From contig JBCDBO010000005.1 of assembly GCA_039183535.1 (NCBI GenBank), positions 35,895-99,894 of the forward strand: DNA of 64,000 bases, given 5' to 3'. The stretch comes from JBCAXA01 sp039183535. GTDB lineage: Bacteria; Pseudomonadota; Gammaproteobacteria; Steroidobacterales; Woeseiaceae. Positions 9,139 through 17,429 of this stretch are shown one piece after another (within the stretch, counting starts at the first letter, position 1; each line of letters opens with the position of its first letter). The position numbers and the translations under genes were made by a program. Below the pieces are notes generated by a model that saw only the letters and a list, made by a program, of their open reading frames with translations, had not been told where the DNA came from and made no database searches.

Positions 9139-11379
9139 ATGCAAAGAACCCGATTTCTGTTCGTTTTCGCGATGCTTCCGCTTATTTGCTGCGGTCCGGC
9201 AGCGGGTCAAGAAGCCCCACAAGCCACGCCGCTAGACGAAATCATCGTCACCGGGACGAAGCGTCAGACGACGCTACAAGATGCTGATCTAGCTGCCACC
9301 GTGCTCAGTCGCAAAGTTCTGGATGAGGCCCGTGTCGTCGACATTAGGCGTATCGATGACCTGGCCCCTAATGTGCAGTTTAACGATTCCAGTCCGCTTG
9401 GTGCGGTCTACATATCGATTCGTGGCGTGGAATCGAATCCGTTTATTGTGAATCGTGCCGCGGTTTATATCGATGGTATTCCGTTTCGCGAACTGAATAA
9501 CTCGGTTTTGAGTCAGATCGAGTCGGTCGAGGTACTACGGGGTCCGCAGTCAACGCTTTACGGTGCCAACACAGAGATTGGACTCATCCTTATCAACACC
9601 AGTGCGCCTAGCGATGAGTTGCATGTCGACGCAAGCGCAACGGCGAGCTCGTACGATACGGGCGAACATTATCAAGTTGATGCCTATATCGGTGGTCCGC
9701 TGGTCACGAACGAGCTGGCAGGGTCCGTCGCGATGCGTTACTCAGAACGCGACTACTTTCTCGAGAATATCGGTGCTACGCCGCAAGGGCCTGGCGTTGT
9801 CGATGAGCTGTTCGTGCAAGGCCGGCTGCGGTGGACGCCTACCGATCAGTTCGAAGTGAATGCCACCGGGTACATCATCAATACCGATGCGCCGGGCATT
9901 TATCGCTTCGATGGTTTTCCCGTTGATGTCGACCGCTTCAACCAGATCTACAGCGATGGGATCCTGTTTGACCCTGCTGATCCGTTTAGTGTGCCTCCTG
10001 GGAACGGATCACTGCGAGCGAGTGACTATCAATTCGTACACGATGCACCGAAACGCGCACAAATCGATGACGTCGTGCTCGGACTCAGTGCGGCTTACGT
10101 CATTGAGCCCGGCAAATTCACGCTAGGCATTAGCCATCGAAATGAAGAGATTGACGATCGCGGATTCGATATCGATAACAGCAATCTACCAATACTCGCT
10201 GGCACGCAGATTGAAGATGTAACGGTGTCGAACGCGGAGCTGCGTTTTGACTCCCGCGAGGATCGTGCCCTGGTCTATTCGCTTGGTCTTAGCTACTACC
10301 TAGAGGACAACGCAGCCACTCTCGGCTCGCTGGTCGGGCCAGGTACGCTAAACGACTTTAACTTTGCGCCAAACCAGACTGTTGAAAGCCGTGACGTTGG
10401 CATATTCGCATCGGCCAGCTACACACCGGAGGCGTTTCCGGAGTGGACCGCCACGGTAGGTATTCGTTACGACGAGGCACGTCGGCAAACATCGCAGCAA
10501 GCGGGTTCGCTCGATCTTGGCTTCGCCGTGTTCTTATTCGACGCATTGCAGCTTGAAGAGACATTCGATGCGACGCTGCCAAGGTTCGCGCTGCGCTACG
10601 AGCCGAGCGACAATCTAACGCTGTACTCAAATATTGCTAAAGGGTATCTGCCCGGTGGCTTCAATATCGCGGCGGCGCAAGATGGTTTCCAAGAACAGGT
10701 GGTGCGTTACGAATCGGAAGAGCTGTGGAGTTACGAGTTTGGTCTAAAGTGGCGCCTACCCGAGCAAAATCTATTTCTTGCCACAGCCATTTTCTACATT
10801 GAGGCCGACAACTACCAAGAGATCTCCGCGTTAATTGATGAACAAGGCAACGTCGTGTCGACATCGTTTGTTGGCTCAGATGCCGCTATTCGGAGCCAGG
10901 GTTTCGAAATTGAGGGGTCCTGGCAACCAACTGAAAACCTCAGTGTTACCGGAAACTTTGGCTTCGTCGATGCGGAGTACACTGATTTCGCTGCTGCCGA
11001 TGCGCCGGTCGTGATCGGTAATCCCGTCAAATTGGTGCCGGAGTACGACGCCAACCTGGCGGTTCGATACGAGTTTGCGAACGGCATTTTCGTGCGGGGT
11101 GAGGCGAATCTAACTGGCGATATCGCCTTAGATGAGGGCGACCGCACCGGCTTTACGACGAATGCACTCGATACGCAGGAGGCGGTTGAAACCTTTAACC
11201 TACAATTCGGCTATCAACGGGAGCGCCTGACAATACGGGCGTTCGTAGAGAACATCAGCGATGAGCGGCGTATCTCCGGGGCTGGTTTTCCGAACGCGGT
11301 CTTCCCGGTCGACGGCTTGCTGTATGGCTCGATCGACTCGCCGCGGACGGTTGGGCTCGAGGTTTCGTTTCAATACTAG
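9139..11379 (+). CDS. TonB-dependent outer-membrane receptor (probable iron/siderophore)
   Basis: A 746-residue ligand-gated outer-membrane channel driven by TonB. A signal peptide (MQRTRFLFVFAMLPLICCGPAAGQ) is followed by a TonB-box-like LDEIIVTGTKR. The plug domain (about 40-150) includes YISIRGVESNPFIVNRAAVYIDG and VEVLRGPQSTLYGANTE, and a barrel with alternating aromatic strands ends in the terminal Phe-Gln-Tyr typical of barrel proteins. The Fur-box-like site and the upstream AraC gene suggest iron-complex uptake. Start chosen at ATG 9139. Confidence 0.9.
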   Translation: MQRTRFLFVFAMLPLICCGPAAGQEAPQATPLDEIIVTGTKRQTTLQDADLAATVLSRKVLDEARVVDIRRIDDLAPNVQFNDSSPLGAVYISIRGVESNPFIVNRAAVYIDGIPFRELNNSVLSQIESVEVLRGPQSTLYGANTEIGLILINTSAPSDELHVDASATASSYDTGEHYQVDAYIGGPLVTNELAGSVAMRYSERDYFLENIGATPQGPGVVDELFVQGRLRWTPTDQFEVNATGYIINTDAPGIYRFDGFPVDVDRFNQIYSDGILFDPADPFSVPPGNGSLRASDYQFVHDAPKRAQIDDVVLGLSAAYVIEPGKFTLGISHRNEEIDDRGFDIDNSNLPILAGTQIEDVTVSNAELRFDSREDRALVYSLGLSYYLEDNAATLGSLVGPGTLNDFNFAPNQTVESRDVGIFASASYTPEAFPEWTATVGIRYDEARRQTSQQAGSLDLGFAVFLFDALQLEETFDATLPRFALRYEPSDNLTLYSNIAKGYLPGGFNIAAAQDGFQEQVVRYESEELWSYEFGLKWRLPEQNLFLATAIFYIEADNYQEISALIDEQGNVVSTSFVGSDAAIRSQGFEIEGSWQPTENLSVTGNFGFVDAEYTDFAAADAPVVIGNPVKLVPEYDANLAVRYEFANGIFVRGEANLTGDIALDEGDRTGFTTNALDTQEAVETFNLQFGYQRERLTIRAFVENISDERRISGAGFPNAVFPVDGLLYGSIDSPRTVGLEVSFQY

Positions 11380-11555
11380 TCGCGCCTAGAGCGTGTTCCG
11401 CCGAGGCTCGGCCACCGTCATCCGACGTTGCAATCGAAAACACCAGCGCCATCACAAGCCACATCGTTGTACGATATAGGGCTGTCAACAATTTGCTAGA
11501 CGCATACGACGCCAAGGCTTTGTGGGGCCGCCGTATGCGCCTCTGTCTATCAACG

Positions 11556-12356
11556 ATGGCGAGTACCACTTCCGGCAATTTGCGCAAGATGCGGGCGACG
11601 TTGAGCGACGTCGTTGCCTACGAGCTACCGCTCAGCGATGAGTCGGTCGATATGAACGCATGTATCGGTTCAACGATACGTTTCACGTTCGAAGGCCAAA
11701 TCAATTGCGTTCGCTGCGGGCGTTTAACCAAGAAGTCGTTTGGGCAGGGGTTCTGCTACCCGTGCTTTCGCGATGCGCCTGAGGCCAGCGAGTGCATTAT
11801 TCGGCCGGAGCTTTGTCAGGCACACGAAGGCATTTCGCGCGATATGGAATGGTCGAAGACCCATTGTCTGACCGAGCAGGTCGTTTACCTCGCAAAGAGT
11901 TCGGCGATAAAGGTCGGCATTACCCGTAATTCACAGGTCCCAACTCGCTGGATCGATCAAGGTGCGTCGGAAGCCGTCGTCTTCGCACGCGTACCGAATC
12001 GCTACACCGCCGGTTTGGTGGAGGTTGCCATGAAGTCGTTCTTGACGGACCGAACCAATTGGCAGCGGATGTTAAAGAACGAAGTCGTCGACGCCGATTT
12101 AATCGCCAAGAAAAATGAGCTCGTCGAGCAACTCGATGCCGACTACCGCGATTACGTTACCGACGGCGACACAGTCTGCGCCATTACCTATCCCGTTGCT
12201 GAGTATCCGACCAAGGTCAAAAGTCAGACGTTCGATAAGTTGGGGGAGATCGAAGGCACGTTGGCTGGTATCAAAGGCCAATATCTTATTTTCGACGACG
12301 GCCGCGTGCTCAATATTCGCAAGCATGCCGGGTACTTCGTAACGCTGCAGTACTAA
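11556..12356 (+). CDS. DUF2797 zinc-ribbon protein
   Basis: About 266 residues from the ATG at 11556, chosen because the family begins close to the motif SGNLRKM. The ORF is open back to a TTG at 11493, and an ATG at 11535 is also possible. Visible features are a CVRCGRLTKKSFGQGFCYPCF pair of CxxC knuckles (probable zinc site), two further cysteines (ECIIRPELCQAHEG), and the block VYLAKSSAIKVGITRNSQVPTRWIDQGASEA, the strongest family marker and reminiscent of a GIY-YIG-like core (inference). Role unknown. It lies alone between the iron receptor and the alginate locus. Confidence 0.87.
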   Translation: MASTTSGNLRKMRATLSDVVAYELPLSDESVDMNACIGSTIRFTFEGQINCVRCGRLTKKSFGQGFCYPCFRDAPEASECIIRPELCQAHEGISRDMEWSKTHCLTEQVVYLAKSSAIKVGITRNSQVPTRWIDQGASEAVVFARVPNRYTAGLVEVAMKSFLTDRTNWQRMLKNEVVDADLIAKKNELVEQLDADYRDYVTDGDTVCAITYPVAEYPTKVKSQTFDKLGEIEGTLAGIKGQYLIFDDGRVLNIRKHAGYFVTLQY

Positions 12357-12706
12357 TGCTGTTGCGACTACTGCCTGAGGCGGCGATCAGGCCGGTTACA
12401 TACTTGGCCTCTGGAACGGAATAGACCCAGAACATCGAAAGCCAGCGTCATTCATGGCGACATGGACCCACTGCTGAGCGACGATGTTTCCCACGTTTCC
12501 AGCGAACGCGTAATCGAAATAGCGCACACCATCAGTCCATGTATCGATATCGCAATGATCATCGAATTGGGCTCGATCGGCGATCGAAGTCGATGAGCGC
12601 GATGGCAATTCCCTGACGGAAGGCGACGGCTCCCACCGCCGATGACCGGCTCGTTTTAAAGCCTGCGGTTGCACGTGATCCAGAGTGCACATTGGCTATA
12701 AGCGAC

Positions 12707-12725
12707 AAATTGGTATTACCAATTT
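12707..12725. promoter_or_regulatory. Perfect 19-bp palindrome, FadR/GntR-type operator
   Basis: AAATTGGTA-T-TACCAATTT has 9-bp perfect arms. Its core TGGTATTACCA fits the FadR-subfamily GntR consensus TNGTNNNACNA. It lies about 100 nt upstream of the first gene of the alginate locus. No GntR gene is in the window, so the regulator must be encoded elsewhere. Confidence 0.7.
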
Positions 12726-12742
12726 ATGCGTTAACTACTAAG

Positions 12743-12757
12743 ATTGGCTTTACCAAT
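12743..12757. promoter_or_regulatory. Second, weaker operator-like palindrome
   Basis: ATTGG-CTTTA-CCAAT has 5-bp perfect arms and repeats the TTGG...CCAA pattern with its centre 34 bp from the first palindrome. A further TTGGTAA half-site follows at 12767. The cluster of sites suggests cooperative binding by one dimeric repressor (inference). Confidence 0.5.
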
Positions 12758-12824
12758 AGAATTAAGTTGGTAAGATCCATGTAATCGCGGTCAACACAGA
12801 CCGCTACGCACACGGGGGGCCTAG

Positions 12825-13142
12825 ATGCGTAAACACGAGATCCAAACTCGTTCTTTGTCGACGCCGACTGTTGGTCGCCGCGGCGCGAGCAATGCTTCAC
12901 GCATCGCCGCAGCAAACCTCGAAGTCAACATCACTCAACACCGAGCGGTGTGCACGATCTTCGACCGCTTTGTGAATGCAGTCATTAGCAGTGGTCCCGT
13001 TGATTTCATCGATACACAACCGTTGCCTGAGGCAGAAGGCGACGACTTCGTTCCACTAGCGTGTTTACAGAATAAGAACGAGAGCCTGATTGATTTCGCG
13101 ACGCGAACAGCAAATGGGTTCCGAATTGGGAGATCAGCGTAA
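12825..13142 (+). CDS. Small unknown protein opening the alginate operon
   Basis: A 105-residue cytoplasmic-looking protein without signal peptide or transmembrane segment. I do not recognise it. The N-terminal 30 residues are Ser/Arg/Ala-rich and the middle part (NITQHRAVCTIFDRFVNAVISSG) looks helical. A G-rich Shine-Dalgarno (CACGGGGGGCC) precedes the ATG. The stop shares bases with the next start (TAATG), so it is probably translated and coupled to the large lipoprotein. Codon use matches its neighbours at least through the first two thirds. Confidence 0.55.
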   Translation: MRKHEIQTRSLSTPTVGRRGASNASRIAAANLEVNITQHRAVCTIFDRFVNAVISSGPVDFIDTQPLPEAEGDDFVPLACLQNKNESLIDFATRTANGFRIGRSA

Positions 13143-16100
13143 TGAGTCATAAGATCTTTTGCTGCGTCTTGCTGCTAGCAGTGCTCGGTGGCTGCGGCAG
13201 TGACCGAGACAGTGTGCCGTTGGTGCCGGCATCCAATGGTGTAGCGAGTATTAGCGGTGATGCGGTCGTCGGTGGAACGGTAGCAGCGTCAGTGACTGAC
13301 CCCGAAGGCGTGCAAGCGGGGACCGAGAGCTATCAGTGGTACTCCGACGGCGTGCTTATCGCCGGCGCAACGTCATCGTCATACACGTTGACGGCAGACG
13401 AAGGTGGCGAAGCCGTCACGGTAGTTGTCCGTTACACCGACACGCCTGGGCTTCGGGAGACGATCGAGTCGGCACCCATCGATATCCAAGCCGCGTTTAC
13501 GTTGGGCGCACTCTATATCCATGGACTGGTCGACGGTGCCACCTGCGACATTGCTGCTGTCGACTCGATGGGCGTCGTCGGCGCTTCGTTAGCCACTGGC
13601 ATCAGTAGTGGCGGCGTCGTGAGTTTCGCCGGCTTGGTGCCCGTCGACGGTGCGGCACTAATCTCTTGCAGCGGCGGGACCTACGTCGACGAGGCAACCG
13701 GTACGGTACTCGATGCGCCTGACTCACGAGCCGTCGTGAACGTTACTGGCGATACGGTATTTACTGTGTCTCCGTTGACGGAACTTGCCGTTCAACTCGC
13801 CGAGATCGCGGGCGACCTTAATGCGGCATTATCAACGTACAACGCCGCTGTCGGCATCAACTTCGGTGTCGCAGGTGACATAACGACCGTTGCACCGACC
13901 GATTTGATGACCACGGCTGCCAGTAATGACGACGCCGGTCGATACGCCACCGCACTCGCACTTATCTCGCAACTCGATGCGAACGATACTGTTGCGGCAG
14001 CAGCGGATGTTGTCACCACGCTCAGCGCCGACCTTGCCGATGGTACGTTTTCGCAAGTCACCTTAGATGCCTTTAACCAGGCAGTGATGGATCTCGCCGC
14101 GTCGCCAGTCGCGGGCAATCTCAACACCGATGCATTAACCACGGTGCAAGGTGCGATCAATAACTTGCCGGAGCCCGCTGAGTTTGACGGCCTGAGCGCG
14201 TCGGTTCCGAATGACCAAGTTGCACCGCTTACCGGGACCGTCACAGTCACCGATGTGAATTTCGGCGAAGACCGAGTCGTTGCGCAGACTGACACCCAAA
14301 CAACCTACGGCATATTCAGCATTGCCGAGACGGGCGAGTGGAGCTACGCCCTCACCACGACCGATGCGGCGGTAGCCGGTCTTGATGTCGGCGAGTCGGT
14401 TATCGACATTATCCCATTGACATCGGCCGACGGCACGATGGCCAGCCTGGTGATTCGTATTACCGCCCTAACTCAGGTCGCCGAAATCAGGAATACGATC
14501 AATGGCGATACGGGTGAGCTTCGACTGGATCTTGATCCCCATCAGCTTGAGGGTCGGTTGTCGTTTTCGTTCCTTAAGACCGAGGCACTCGCCGACGATG
14601 GCAACGAAAAAGACGCCTACATCACGCTCTACGGATCATCGGGTAGTTCATCTGAGTCACTCGTCGATTTGCGTATTCAAGGGTCGGCTACCAATGAGGA
14701 CGGTAGCCCGAGAGCGCCACGATTCCTCGTGCGCAATACCGACAACGCCGCCTATCCAGGCGGCATTATCGAAGCGCCATTTACACCAAACGAATGGTAC
14801 GACATCGAGATACGTTGGAACCTGGCTGACGTCAACCAAATCACGATCCTTATTAACGGTGAGGTCTTAGGTGGCGGGCCATTTTCTACTGCCGCCGTCG
14901 TCGATCCTGACTTCACCGATCTGAATCAGTGGTTTAGCGAGGGTGTTGAGCGAGTCCAATGGCGCTTTGGCGACAACGGTACTGTGATTCCGTTCGGTTC
15001 GTACTTCGTCGATAACGTCGAGATCTACTCCGACACGGAAGGTACGACGCTCGTCTTTACGGACGATTTCGAAAGCTACGGTGTCGGTGATTCGTTCACC
15101 GGTTCGGTCGATTACCCGAACTCCGTCGATGCCACCGTTGCCGTTTTCGACCGGAGTGCGGATGGCGGATCTACCCCAGCTGCGTTTTTTAACCTTGTCG
15201 GCGCTGTTAACAGTGATAGCGCGGACGTCATCATGGATACGGTCACTGTTATCGATCCGGACCCAGGCGAAGACATGCTCGTCGAGCAAGCCAACGTCGC
15301 GACGACCTACGGCACCTTTTCTATTTTACCGTCGGGGACGTGGGAGTACGCACTCGACACTGCCAACGCAACCATTGCGGCTTTGGTACAGGGCGATCGT
15401 GTTACCGACACTATTCAGATTTCATCGGTGGATGGCACGACGGCCGATCTGGTTATCACGATTAACGGTGTCGGCGGTGCACCCAGTGGTGGGAGCAGCA
15501 AAGTTGCAGTCATAGTCGATACTGACGCTAGCGATACTGGCGAATTACGGTATGCCCTAGATGGCGCGGGTCCGTTGGCTGCAGGTCGAGTGGAGCTCAA
15601 GATCAAGCGGCTAGACGACGACCTCGGTGATGGCGATGCTTTTATTACACTGTTTAACTCGGCTACCAACAATGACGGCGCCATTCTCGACTTCCGGATC
15701 CGGGATGACAGCTTCGGTGTAAGAAGTCCCAGCGGCGTCGATACGTCGGCACTGCCGCATACGCTTGATGAGTTTATGGATGTGCGCATTACCTGGGAGT
15801 ATCCAGGTGGGTCGACGTCCGTTAATCCGAGCGTGATCATCTCGGTGGATGGCGTCAGCCTCGCGCCGTTCACCCCGGATAACAACTCCGTCGGTGGCGT
15901 GACGCACGTAGCTGTTCGTTTCGGCGATAACAGCGGGGTTCGGGAGCCGACGGGTAAAGTCAGTGTCGATGACTTCGCCATTTACGCCGACACCGCCGGG
16001 TTCGTCGAAGTCTTCTCCGACGACTTCGAGTCTTACTTGGACGGCGATTCGTTAGACACCGACAACGCCGCGTCACCATACAACTCCAGTACGTCGGAAG

Positions 16101-17428
16101 CGACGATCGAGACTGTCGAAGGCGTCGGTGGCCCTGGCAGCCCAGGCAATAAGTTGGCAGAGATCATCGATACAGATCCCGGCGATACCGGCGAGCTTAG
16201 ATATGCACTAGATAGCGCTGGCCCGTTAGCGGCAGGTCGCGTGGAAGTCGCCGTGAAACGTCTTGATGACGATCTTGGTGACGGTGATGCGTTCATTACC
16301 TTATTCAACGCCGATACGAACAATGCTGGCGCCATCTTGGATCTGCGGATACGAGACGACAGCTTCGGCGTGCGGGCGCCGAGTTCGATCGATACATCAG
16401 CGCTACCGTTAACGCTGGATCAGTTTATGAACGTGTTGATCACCTGGGAATACCCGGGTGGTGATACAACGCTATTGCCGGATGTCACGGTTTCGGTTGA
16501 CGGTGTTGCGCTCGCACCGTTCATGCCCGATAACTCAGCCTTTGGCGGAGTTACGCATGTAGCGTTCCGATTTGGCGACAACAGTGGTGTCCGCGACGCC
16601 ACTGGTATATTCAGTATCGACGAGCTCGGTATTTACTCGGATGTGAACGGTATGACTGCCGTGTTCACCGATGACTTCGAGTCTTATATCGAAGGCGACT
16701 CGCTTGATACCGACAACGCCGCCTCGCCGTACAACTCAAGTACGTCCGAGGCGACCGTCGGCGCCGAGGCCGATACGGCGAGTGGCCCCGGCACGCCGGG
16801 CAATAAGACTGCTGAGATTATCGATACCGATGCGGGCGATACCGGTGAGCTTCGCTACGCACTCGACGGCGATGGTCCACTCGCAGCGGGTCGACTCAAT
16901 GTCGCCGTGAAGCGCTTAGACGATTCGCTGGGTGACGGTGATGCGTTTATTACGCTCTTTAACGCCGATACCAATAACTCCGGTGCGATTCTCGATTTTC
17001 GTATCCGCGATGACAGCTTCGGCGTCAGAAATCCGAGTGCAACCGATACGTCATCGCTCCCGCACACCTTAGATGCCTTCATGAATGTCGAAGTCACGTG
17101 GGACTACCCCGGTGGCGACACAGCAGTCGCGCCATCCGTCACGATTACGGTCGATGGCGTTAGTCTCGCACCGTTCACGCCGGACAACGCACCATTTGGT
17201 GGTGTTACGCATGTGGCTTTCCGCTTTGGTGACAACGGCGGTGTCCGCGCGGCGACCGGCATTTTCAGTATCGACGAAATCGAAATCTACTCGGATACCG
17301 CCGGTACGACGACAGTTTTCACCGACGACTTTGAGACGTATCTAGATGGAGACTCACTCGATACCGACAACGCGGCGTCGCCGTACAACTCAAGTACGTC
17401 CGAGGCCACAGTTGGGGTGGAGGAATAA
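13142..17428 (+). CDS. Giant repeat lipoprotein, probable surface glycan-binding protein
   Basis: A 1,428-residue lipoprotein with a signal and LAVLGGC lipobox (lipidated Cys 18). In order: an Ig-like domain (about 35-118, with SYQWYSDGVLIAGATSSSYTL); an Ala-rich helical domain (about 125-345); a VCBS-type beta domain (about 355-445, TVTVTDVNFGEDRVVAQ); a divergent jelly-roll unit (446-660); a second VCBS domain (about 695-780); and three near-identical jelly-roll units (787-1003, 1004-1221, 1222-1428). The units carry TGELRYALD, GDGDAFITLFN, ILDFRIRDDSFGVR and ITWEYPGG motifs and look like LamG/concanavalin-type carbohydrate-binding folds. No catalytic motif is seen. The TonB receptor starts 1 nt after its stop, so it probably captures alginate for that receptor, as SusD does for SusC, though it is unrelated to SusD. 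Confidence 0.75.
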   Translation: MSHKIFCCVLLLAVLGGCGSDRDSVPLVPASNGVASISGDAVVGGTVAASVTDPEGVQAGTESYQWYSDGVLIAGATSSSYTLTADEGGEAVTVVVRYTDTPGLRETIESAPIDIQAAFTLGALYIHGLVDGATCDIAAVDSMGVVGASLATGISSGGVVSFAGLVPVDGAALISCSGGTYVDEATGTVLDAPDSRAVVNVTGDTVFTVSPLTELAVQLAEIAGDLNAALSTYNAAVGINFGVAGDITTVAPTDLMTTAASNDDAGRYATALALISQLDANDTVAAAADVVTTLSADLADGTFSQVTLDAFNQAVMDLAASPVAGNLNTDALTTVQGAINNLPEPAEFDGLSASVPNDQVAPLTGTVTVTDVNFGEDRVVAQTDTQTTYGIFSIAETGEWSYALTTTDAAVAGLDVGESVIDIIPLTSADGTMASLVIRITALTQVAEIRNTINGDTGELRLDLDPHQLEGRLSFSFLKTEALADDGNEKDAYITLYGSSGSSSESLVDLRIQGSATNEDGSPRAPRFLVRNTDNAAYPGGIIEAPFTPNEWYDIEIRWNLADVNQITILINGEVLGGGPFSTAAVVDPDFTDLNQWFSEGVERVQWRFGDNGTVIPFGSYFVDNVEIYSDTEGTTLVFTDDFESYGVGDSFTGSVDYPNSVDATVAVFDRSADGGSTPAAFFNLVGAVNSDSADVIMDTVTVIDPDPGEDMLVEQANVATTYGTFSILPSGTWEYALDTANATIAALVQGDRVTDTIQISSVDGTTADLVITINGVGGAPSGGSSKVAVIVDTDASDTGELRYALDGAGPLAAGRVELKIKRLDDDLGDGDAFITLFNSATNNDGAILDFRIRDDSFGVRSPSGVDTSALPHTLDEFMDVRITWEYPGGSTSVNPSVIISVDGVSLAPFTPDNNSVGGVTHVAVRFGDNSGVREPTGKVSVDDFAIYADTAGFVEVFSDDFESYLDGDSLDTDNAASPYNSSTSEATIETVEGVGGPGSPGNKLAEIIDTDPGDTGELRYALDSAGPLAAGRVEVAVKRLDDDLGDGDAFITLFNADTNNAGAILDLRIRDDSFGVRAPSSIDTSALPLTLDQFMNVLITWEYPGGDTTLLPDVTVSVDGVALAPFMPDNSAFGGVTHVAFRFGDNSGVRDATGIFSIDELGIYSDVNGMTAVFTDDFESYIEGDSLDTDNAASPYNSSTSEATVGAEADTASGPGTPGNKTAEIIDTDAGDTGELRYALDGDGPLAAGRLNVAVKRLDDSLGDGDAFITLFNADTNNSGAILDFRIRDDSFGVRNPSATDTSSLPHTLDAFMNVEVTWDYPGGDTAVAPSVTITVDGVSLAPFTPDNAPFGGVTHVAFRFGDNGGVRAATGIFSIDEIEIYSDTAGTTTVFTDDFETYLDGDSLDTDNAASPYNSSTSEATVGVEE
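15500..17428 (+). repeat. Three in-frame tandem repeats of about 650 bp
   Basis: Copies start at 15500 (AAAGTTGCA), 16151 (AAGTTGGCA) and 16805 (AAGACTGCT), giving periods of 651 and 654 bp. Each encodes one jelly-roll unit plus the linker DTDNAASPYNSSTSEAT. Protein identity between copies is about four residues in five by eye. Synonymous differences are scattered, so duplication is not very recent. A more divergent copy begins near 14477. The third copy stops inside the linker. Confidence 0.85.
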
Positions 17429-17429
17429 C

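Larger units (their letters stand above)
12357..12824. other. Intergenic control region of the alginate locus
   Basis: 468 nt. The first 340 nt hold a weak 6-bp stem (GCCTGA/TCAGGC at 12373-12392) and a minus-strand 98-codon ORF (12396-12692) that I do not recognise and do not call. Its C-terminal half (TWTDGVRYFDYAFAGNVGN) is protein-like, so a gene remnant cannot be excluded. From about 12700 the DNA becomes AT-rich and carries repeated TTGG/CCAA elements, annotated separately. A possible promoter is TTTACC (12749-12754), 16 nt, TAAGAT (12771-12776), which would be covered by the second palindrome. Confidence 0.5.

Noticed and set aside
12396..12692. 98-residue minus-strand ORF in the alginate control region
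   Set aside because: Half protein-like, but no family or ribosome site; possible remnant only.
15500..17428. Possible CRISPR array or satellite DNA
   Set aside because: The repeat unit is about 650 bp, in frame and coding; no short repeat-spacer pattern.
13142..17428. SusD homologue
   Set aside because: No TPR-type SusD fold; the sequence is beta-rich repeats. Functional analogy only.
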